Part shown: positions 57,371 through 64,000 of the stretch, in pieces
How the letters are laid out: each line of letters opens with the position of its first letter
How positions within the stretch are numbered: the first letter of the stretch is position 1
Source of the DNA: Nemophila menziesii
Lineage: Eukaryota; Streptophyta; Magnoliopsida; Boraginales; Hydrophyllaceae
Length of the DNA stretch: 64,000 nt
NCBI GenBank assembly: GCA_029959085.1
Contig: JARWIR010000013.1
Location: forward strand, 10,603,186 to 10,667,185
Reading direction: 5' to 3'
Position numbers and translations under genes: made by a program
Notes under the pieces: model-generated
What the model was told of the DNA's origin: nothing
Databases searched by the model: none
What the model saw: only the letters and a program-made list of their open reading frames with translations

Positions 57371-58060
57371 GAAACGACATCGAAATTGTCCAAAATGAGG
57401 CGGTGATGAACGGTGAAGTGGAGGCGATGATGGACGGTGAAATGGAGGCGACGATGGACGGCTGTCAATCAGATGATATTGAGCAACAGATCAATCGTTC
57501 AGCTGTCAATTGAGACACCTATCCAAAATATGAAGAAATTCAATCAAGTTGTCAAATGTACCTTCAATTGAGACAGTTATCAAACACTTGCTGAGCATAA
57601 ACTTGAAATCTCCGGTGAGCGTTGAAAGCGTCGGCTTCAGTGAGAAGAGAAACTAATTACTTACCAGAATCAATAGAGAACTTCTTCAATCTTCAGGAAC
57701 CAGAATGGCTGCTAACCTAATCAGATCGGTGGTGAAGTGGTGTCGAGGTACGGAGAGGGAGAACGCCGATGTTGATGGTGAAGAACAATCGTGATTGGGT
57801 TGCACAGATTGGATTGTAAATGTTAATGTTTTGAAGATGTAACGGCAGGGCACAGATCGGTGGCGGTGGATATTGATTCGCTGAGATTCATCTCGTGATT
57901 CGATGTGAACATCGCGTATCATCTCGTGGTGATTGGTTTGGGTGAATGAAGGTTTAGAGGCGAGGTGGAGGTGAGGTGGTGGAGGCGAGGCGGTGGAGGT
58001 AAGGCGGTGTCGACGTGGAGGTGAGGCGGCGGAAAGGATTGTTTGTGCGTGTATGTAAAA
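57371..58060. repeat. G-rich minisatellite stretches
   Basis: GATGGACGGTGAAATGGAGGC-type repeats at about 57400-57465 and GGCGAGGTGGAGGTGAGG-type repeats at about 57958-58030. The region between is richer in G than the surroundings. It may be a former gene 5' region but no protein was recognised. Confidence 0.55.
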
Positions 58061-58275
58061 TTAAGTAAAAGTTTAACAAAGAAAAAAAAGAACCGAGAGA
58101 GAGCAAGAGTATTGTGTGAGGGATAGGTTTAGAATGTCTTATTTAATAGCTAATATATATAGTAAGGGCAGTTTAGGAAGTTTTTTATTTTTTAAAGTAA
58201 CGGATTGATCTTAGCCGTTGCCCGTGACACATTTTTGGCTAATAATCAATCCTGGCCCTTCTTTATACCCCCTTA

Positions 58276-58312
58276 GGGATATATATATAGATATATATAT
58301 ATATATATATAT
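58276..58312. repeat. (AT)n microsatellite
   Basis: AT dinucleotide run with one AGATAT interruption. Confidence 0.9.
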
Positions 58313-58387
58313 TTTTTGTCAGAATATACCTGAAAAACAAAGAAATGGCAGAAGTATACCGAGTTCAAAAGTAATTTCAAAACTATA

Positions 58388-58416
58388 CCATTTCGGTAAC
58401 CCAGTTACCGAAATGG
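58388..58416. repeat. Perfect palindrome, 13-bp arms
   Basis: CCATTTCGGTAAC, three-base loop CCA, GTTACCGAAATGG. A second hairpin, TTTCGGAT and ATCCGAAA, lies about 25-50 bases further right and shares CCGAAATGG. Such structures are common in Mutator-type terminal regions and this could be near an element end. Confidence 0.85.
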
Positions 58417-58592
58417 TTTTGTTCCGTGACACAAAACCTCTTTTTCGGATTCTGGGTATCCGAAATGGTTTTACAATTGTCGATCCTCGTATCGGATTGT
58501 CCACGTTGATGATCCTCGTCGATTTCATCCGATACCTACCAATTTAATTCCCAACTATCAAATTTTATCCCTAAATTACCCTTTTTCTCCCC

Positions 58593-58600
58593 TATAAATA
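58593..58600 (+). promoter_or_regulatory. Possible core promoter TATA box
   Basis: CCCCTATAAATAACACC followed by a C/T/A-rich leader-like stretch (TCACTCAATCTCACACC) and then a possible leader intron. It resembles a plant promoter and may belong to the transposase element or to the unrecognised frame at 58959. Confidence 0.35.
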
Positions 58601-58958
58601 ACACCACCAAAATCACTCAATCTCACACCAATCTTCTCTTCATCTCTTTACTTATTCTTTCAAATTTTTTCCTCTCTTATAATTATTTCTAATTGTTACT
58701 TCAACCTCGGTTTACTTTCTATTAAGTAAGTTTTGTTTATATAATTAAGTTTTTTTCCTAACTATATTAATAATAGGAATAATTACCATGTAAGTCACCA
58801 ATTTGATAATATTAGCCCTCCAGCATCTTCTACTTTAAAATCCCTTTAAAAGTCATATAAAAAAAACATTTTCCTTTTTTGCCCCTGTTTTATCTTACCT
58901 TTCTTTTTAACTACTTATTCTTTCTCCTCAGCCTATCAAAAACCTCGCTTCTCTCTTC

Positions 58959-59217
58959 TCCTCCAAAGCGACCGATGCTGACACCATCGACGGCCGCTAT
59001 CAACGCCGCCATAATACCCCGTGGAGTGGTGATTGGCGGAGTGGCCTTTTTTCTTCTCCTCTTCTTCCTCTTCCGGAGGTGGTGCGCTGGGGCAATCATA
59101 GCCAATCTGCACCGGATTGGCTACCATTCCGACCCGGTCACTCTTATTGTCATGAGGTTTCAACATTATGTGACAACTGGCGTCTCATCGAACGAAAAAA
59201 TGGCTTCGCCGGAATAA
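58959..59217 (+). CDS. Unrecognised GC-richer frame with one membrane segment
   Basis: An open frame containing ATG at 58976 encodes about 80 residues with a hydrophobic segment GVVIGGVAFFLLLFFLF followed by RRW, like a single-pass membrane anchor. Base composition is clearly richer in G and C than around it. The arrangement is reminiscent of receptor-kinase membrane segments such as PERKs, but no kinase follows and I cannot assign it. It lies between the possible promoter and the CRK pseudogene, so all may be captured fragments. Confidence 0.3.
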
Positions 59218-60023
59218 ACTTCCGTTCATCTCCTCCACTGCCGAAGAGCAGCCGCGGCTGGAGCTATCGGTGTTTTCTACGGCAACTATTCTTTTTTACT
59301 TAAACCAATTGAATATGTAAGTTTTGGTAATTGCAAATATACCTCTGATTGAATTTTTTTTTCTGAAATTTAATTTAATACAATTGCAGATGAATGTATG
59401 GAAGAACGATAATGCATCGCCTGTTACTAATCCAGTTCGGCCACTATCTATATTATCTATGTGCTATGAGAAGTAATTTGATGAGAATTTGTTTTACATT
59501 CAATTTTTTTCCGATTAATTTGAAAAAATTCTTTAAATAGTCTCTGATCTATATAGAGTTTCCTGCTTTAGGGACAATTTAAGAAATCTTATTGAGGGTG
59601 AGTTTGCTCTGGTTCCATGGATAGTAATTGCAATCATATTCTACAGTAAATTGCATCATTAGTCCCTCTGTCGTGTAAACTGAAGAAGGTTGCAAAAGTG
59701 GCCCTCCATAATACTAAAGTTGTAACTCCATCTGATGTTGTATTGATTATAATGTGCAGGTCTGCTCACTATTGTAAATATCTTAATCTTGGAGAAGCTG
59801 CTAAACTCGAGTCAATGGATAATCACTAATGAGAAAAGAGCAGAAGGTGTCAGTTATGCTCTTACAAGATTTTCCATGATACCCCTCAGTTGAAGGCAGA
59901 AGATTTTAGATGCAGTAGCTCATTACTCAAATCCATTTGGGTATTATTCATGTTATTTCTTATCTTTATGAGGTAGAAAGTTTGTGAGACTATTCTGATT
60001 TCTTTAAGTATCACAGGGATTAG

Positions 60024-60493
60024 AATTTCTTGTTTACATCAAAGGACGAAAAGTCAGAATTGAAAGCATCGGTTTTGGTTTATCAGATTTCGTAAAGCCA
60101 TTTACAGGCTCTATCTAAGACATTGAGTGTATATGAGTTTTATTAGTTGAAGGAGCAATTTGCACTTCTTGAACCAAATTAAGACGGAGCCATATGCTTG
60201 GACAATATTACAAAGGTATTTGTCAGTGGTGTTAGTGCAAGCCTTAAAGAAATATGCAACGGATGCCATGAAGGAGTCTCGCATACTTGAATTTCTTTAA
60301 TCGGAAAGAGTATTTATTTACTTTTCATTTTGGTAACTTATCATTTGTGGAGGTGCAGCTTAATGCACTTGAGTACAGAAGAATTGAGTTTGAGGAATTT
60401 TGTGCAGCTTCATTAAGTGTACATCAGCTTGAAGATGTTGAAATGTGGGAGTAAAATGCTAGATGTGCATATGACGTGTTTGAAAAAGATGGA
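60024..60493 (+). pseudogene. CDPK-related kinase (CRK) pseudogene
   Basis: Pieces of a CRK occur in order. 60024-60100 is NFLFTSKDEKSELKA then, after a small deletion, GFGLSDFVKP, in which the essential DFG Asp is Gly. 60147-60215 is a clean AG...GT exon, LKEQFALLEPN-stop-DGAI. 60241-60300 reads [19 protein letters not shown]. 60359-60493 follows a CAG acceptor and reads [31 protein letters not shown]. CRKs are calmodulin- or calcium-linked Ser/Thr kinases with degenerate EF hands. The N-lobe and most of the C-lobe are missing and there are at least two in-frame stops, so it is non-functional. Introns are retained, indicating genomic capture or duplication. Confidence 0.88.
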
Positions 60494-60689
60494 TAATAGT
60501 AATTATTATACAAGAGTTAGCTTTTTGAACTTGATTTAAGTCATGTTGTACTTTGGTGATTAGATTAGACACCCTGATGGAAAGCTTAGTTTTCTTGGCT
60601 TTTCTAAATTATTGCACACCCGCACTATACCAATCATGTAATTCATTTCTATTCTAGTCTAACTTCTAGCTAACACATTATTTATTTTC

Positions 60690-60717
60690 TTATTATTATT
60701 ATTATTATTATTATTAT
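60690..60717. repeat. (TTA)n microsatellite
   Basis: About nine TTA/TAT units. Confidence 0.9.
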
Positions 60718-60819
60718 CCACCTATTTGCCTTGATAAAATCCCATGAAATTGTTAATTAGATTATAGTCCCCGATATTAATTTGGAATTTTTTCCACTAA
60801 TTTGCATCATGAACCCAAA

Positions 60820-61131
60820 TATAATTTGGTGGGATTAATCCCACCAAATAGCAACATAAACCCAAATGTAATTTGGTGGGATTTTTCCCACCAAATAACA
60901 CCATAAAATTTGGTGGGATAAAAAATTGAGAAAAAAAATTTGGTGGGAAAAATTTGGCCGAAAATTTTTGGTGGGAAAAAAAATTGGCCGGAAAACAAAA
61001 TTGGCGGGAAAAATATTTGGCCGGAAAAATTTGGCGGGAAAAAAATTTGACCGGAAAAGTTGACCGGAAATTTTTTGGCGGGAAAAATTAGTCTGGTGGG
61101 AAAATTTAATTTGGTGGGAATATTTAGTCAA
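60820..61131. repeat. Short-unit repeat rich in E2F-like motifs
   Basis: About fifteen degenerate units of 15-20 bp in the form AATTTGG[TC][GC]GGAAAAA. Three contain GGCGGGAAA exactly (61003-61011, 61033-61041, 61077-61085), the reverse complement of the plant E2F consensus TTTCCCGCC. Others are TTTGGCCGGAAA or TTTGGTGGGAAA. The left part (60825-60900) alternates orientation (GGTGGGAT...ATCCCACC). It ends 200 bases before the transposase start codon. Binding is unproven. Confidence 0.8.
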
Positions 61132-61331
61132 GGGTATAATTGTCTAATTATGTTTTTTATATTAGACATGACTTTTATGGGCAATATCACCTCTCTCTAG
61201 GGTGGTATTGGTAATTGCCTCTTAATAATATTTGATAAATATAAAATAATATGTTATTATATTCGTTTATAAGTTATTGTTGTTATATTTATAATAAATG
61301 TTAACGTTTTGTTGTTAACTGTGTAGGTCAT

Positions 61332-63759
61332 ATGGCAGTATATTTCCAGTGTTATTTTAATGGTAGCATTTACCGCCAAGCTAATGGTGGTGTCTCTTAC
61401 AATGGTGGAAACAATATCTTCATTCTAGTAGAAGATAATACGTCAATAATCCAGTTAAAAAGAATCATATGTCAAGGTTGCGGTTTTGATGTTGAAAAGG
61501 TTGATGTCCAGATCCAGTGGAGGATGTCATTAAGTCGGGATCCTCCAATGTACGATTTGCTCCCTGTAAATGATTCCGGGATTATTCAGTTAATGTTTAA
61601 TCGGCAACAGGAATCGACTAATGGATGTATCGAGTTGTATGTAGATTTTTCACGACAACAAGATTATGTTAACACTGAAAGGGTAATTCGTAGATCACAT
61701 GTTGTATCAGCTACTCCAACATCTACTGAAGCATTATTTCATGTGGATCCAAACACTATGAATGAAATCTATATCACTGATGAGGATAGGTTGTCAAGCG
61801 ATGAGGAATATAATCCCGAGGATGATACGATGTCCAACGATGGAGAATATTCGGATACCGATAGTGAAGGGTCGTCAACCGATGAGGAGGCCCCACCAAA
61901 AATCATGGAACCTCCTCATCCTGGATTTGTAGATGTTTATTGGGCTGATCAAAACGTCTGCAGTGATTGGGCGAATTGTTATAATGATTCAGTGGGAGAG
62001 GCTGGTGATATAAGTAATGGGATGAAGTTTTACTCAAAGGAGGCATTTACGGACGCCATCAAAGCATGGCACATAGCTAGACACCGCCAATTCTCGGTGA
62101 AAAGAACTGTTGTTGATCACGTTTCTCTTGTATGTAAAATGAAAGATACGGGTTGTCGATGGAGCTGTCGTTGTTCGTTACGGAAAAGTGCGATGATGTG
62201 GGTTGTATCAAAGTTAAACGAACCTCACTCATGTCGGTATGAAGTGGTGTTGAAGAATCATCACAACATCACATCTGAGTTTGTGGCTGAAAAGGTGCAC
62301 CACTTAGTGATAACTGATTTAGGGTTACCCATCTTAGTTATAAGGGCAAGCATCTCCCAACAATTCAAATACAATATATCGTATTCGAAGGCTTGGCGAG
62401 CGAAACAAAAAGTCTTAGAGAGAATGTTTGGTACCCATGAGGAAGCGTTTCCAAAGCTCCCCAAGACTCTTCGCGGAGATCGTGCGCTCAAACCCTGGAA
62501 GTGTTGTACGATTTAATCATCGTTTCATCAAGCATTCCACAAACACCGCAACATTCGAAATGGTCTTCTGGGCATTTGGAGCCGCTATTGAAGGTTTCCG
62601 ATTTTGTAGGCCGTTGTTGAGTATTGACGGTACTCATTTATACGGAAAATACAACGGTAAATTACTCGTTGGTGTCGCATACGATTCTGTTAATCAACTC
62701 TTTCCCTTATGCTTTGCCATAGTCGACAGCGAGACGACAGATTCGTGGGTTTTTTTTTGTAGGTGTTTGAGAGAACTCGTAATGCAACGTGATCTGTGTA
62801 TCATGTCTGATCGACATGCTGGCATTATAAGTGCGGTGCAAATACATCTGCCGTCTGCTAATATCGATTTTGTGTGCGTCACATCGTAAGTAATTTCAAC
62901 AGCAGATTTAAAAAATCCCACGATGAAGCACTTCTTGTACACAATGGCAAGTCGCAGTTGCAAGTGGAAATTCGAAGAAGAATATACTCATTTTTGTACA
63001 ACACCAGCCTACAAGAAATGGATCGAGAGGACCCCCCTCGAACAATGGTCGCTCGTGCATGATGGAGGTTACCGATATGGTGTTCTGACCACAAATTTGG
63101 CAGAAATTTTCAACAACATGATGAAAGGATCTAGAGGGTTGCCCATGACTGCAATCGTATTGCTAACATTCTATCGGTCCAACGATTATTTCACACTTAG
63201 ACGGAAAGACACGGGCGCCCCAGAGAAACTTGGTAAAACATTTCCATTTATCATTCAGAATTTGATCGATCTTAGTACTACAAAATCCAGGAACTGTAGA
63301 TTCATAGGTTTCAACCATGTGGAGGGTCTATACGAAGTGGAGGCATACCGCGAATACACTTCCGCAGGAAGGGTAGCTCCAGGACTTTTCAGGGTAAATC
63401 TTAGAGACCGCTCTTGTGATTGTGGAGAATGGCAGATAGTTCACATACCATGTCCACATGCACTGACAGTTGGTGTGTGTTGGAATTTAGGTGAAAAGGA
63501 TATGGTTTCCCCGTACTTTACTAGCCAAGCACATCACAACCAGTGGCTGCCGAGCTTTAACGTCATGGCTGACCCCTATTATTGGCCAAATTATGAGGGA
63601 GTCGAGGTTGTGGGAGATCCTAGAAGATTTATTACTAAACGTGTTCGAAGAAAGACGTCTCGCATTCATAATAAAATGGATGCAAGAGAAAAAACCGGTA
63701 CCATTAACTGTGGCAAATGCAAGCAACCTGGTCACAATAGGAATACGTGCAAAGCATGA
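61332..63759 (+). pseudogene. MuDR-type Mutator transposase, three frameshifts
   Basis: Read across three frame changes this is a near full-length MuDR-class transposase of about 808 residues. It has a PB1-like N-terminal domain (about 1-110), an acidic stretch (about 150-200), the MuDR DNA-binding domain with Cys/His residues (from MKFYSKEAF, about 230, to HSC), the MULE DDE core, a SWIM finger CDCGEWQIVHIPCPH near 63415 and a C-terminal CCHC knuckle CGKCKQPGHNRNTC near 63710. Putative catalytic residues are kept: D in LLSIDGTHL, D in IMSDRHAG, E in TTNLAEIFNNMM. Frame changes fall near 62455-62463, near 62864 and in the A6 run at 62909-62914. The start at 61332 follows TAG/GTCAT, which may be a splice acceptor. 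The element's right end is beyond the window. It could also be a recently dead autonomous copy, or assembly errors could mimic the shifts. Confidence 0.9.
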
Positions 63760-63871
63760 TTATTTTTGTGATGTTTTATGTAATCTTTAGTATCATTTTA
63801 ATGAGAATATTAACTTTTTAGTAAGTATTTGCGAATCAATCAAGAACCAAACATTAGTAAGTAACACATAT
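63760..63871. other. 3' flank of the transposase gene
   Basis: AT-rich with no further coding sequence. Confidence 0.5.
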
Positions 63872-64000
63872 CATTTAACAAGCAATCAAGCAACAGAAAT
63901 TAATACATAAATAATTATAAAAAACTAACACGTAGTATTTAACAAGCAATCAAACAACATAAATTAATACATAAATAATTATAAAAAACTAACACGTAGT
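63872..64000. repeat. Tandem repeat of about 69 bp running off the window
   Basis: ATTTAACAAGCAATCAA ... AACTAACACGTAGT is present almost twice (63872-63940 and 63941-64000). Probably the subterminal region of the Mutator element, since it directly follows the transposase. Confidence 0.85.

Noticed and set aside
58911..59166. Lys/Arg-rich minus-strand open frames
   Set aside because: Complement of the TTCTTCCTCTTCC-rich hydrophobic frame on the plus strand.
61332..63759. FAR1/FHY3 transcription factor
   Set aside because: The N-terminal domain is PB1/MuDR-like, not a FAR1 zinc finger, and the C-terminal CCHC knuckle is typical of MuDR transposases.

Overview
This window is nuclear DNA of a flowering plant, most likely a eudicot. 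It is strongly AT-rich, long AT and trinucleotide microsatellites are frequent, genes carry GT-AG introns, and the repeats are plant families: SIRE-type copia, gag-only LTR elements primed by tRNA-Asp, L1-type LINEs, Tourist/PIF, hAT, CACTA and Mutator MITEs, a tRNA-derived SINE and a plastid DNA insert. I cannot name the species. There is one convincing intact host gene, a six-exon TMEM147 homologue at 47434-49096 on the plus strand. An EMF1-like two-exon fragment (5169-5885), an ARF-GAP pseudogene (55660-56126, minus) and a CDPK-related kinase pseudogene (60024-60493) are other host-gene traces.

Layout. 1-9000: microsatellites, a possible Helitron end, and an unrecognised minus-strand gene-like segment present twice (872-3880 and 7049-8251). 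Its first copy has a tandem array in what looks like an intron. The EMF1-like exons and a CACTA MITE lie between the copies. 9000-11460: a Mutator MITE, the 3' end of a LINE with an RNase H domain, and a 0.5 kb tandem duplication. 11461-14150: remains of a minus-strand SIRE-type copia element. 14776-24815: two related minus-strand gag-only LTR elements, the younger (15952-23226, target duplication GTTAT, LTRs differing at 2 of 1590 positions) inserted inside an LTR of the older. 24816-29260: a decayed LINE that holds a Tourist MITE, itself holding a SINE, and a hAT element with a dimerisation-domain remnant.

29260-36150: hAT-like elements, the 3' end of a copia element with a TTC-rich LTR, and a second decayed LINE. 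36154-37713 is a solo LTR of the same gag-only family. 37714-44700: tandem repeats (including a GAA array expanded in one of two tandem copies), Tourist MITEs and a third LINE on the minus strand. 44787-47083: a 0.8 kb hAT element and a 1.35 kb Mutator-type element with captured-looking GC-richer DNA. 47434-49096 is the TMEM147 gene. 50000-58300: MITEs, an AT-hook-coding fragment, an rpoC1 plastid insert, a second possible Helitron end and the ARF-GAP pseudogene. 58300-64000: palindromes, the CRK pseudogene, an array of E2F-like motifs and a nearly full-length MuDR-type transposase gene broken by three frameshifts, running into a 69-bp tandem repeat at the window edge.

The features do not form one pathway. 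The window records repeated nested transposition around one housekeeping gene. The most unusual items are the gag-only LTR family with its repeated LTR motif, the E2F-like array ahead of the transposase, and the duplicated gene-like segment flanking EMF1-like exons.
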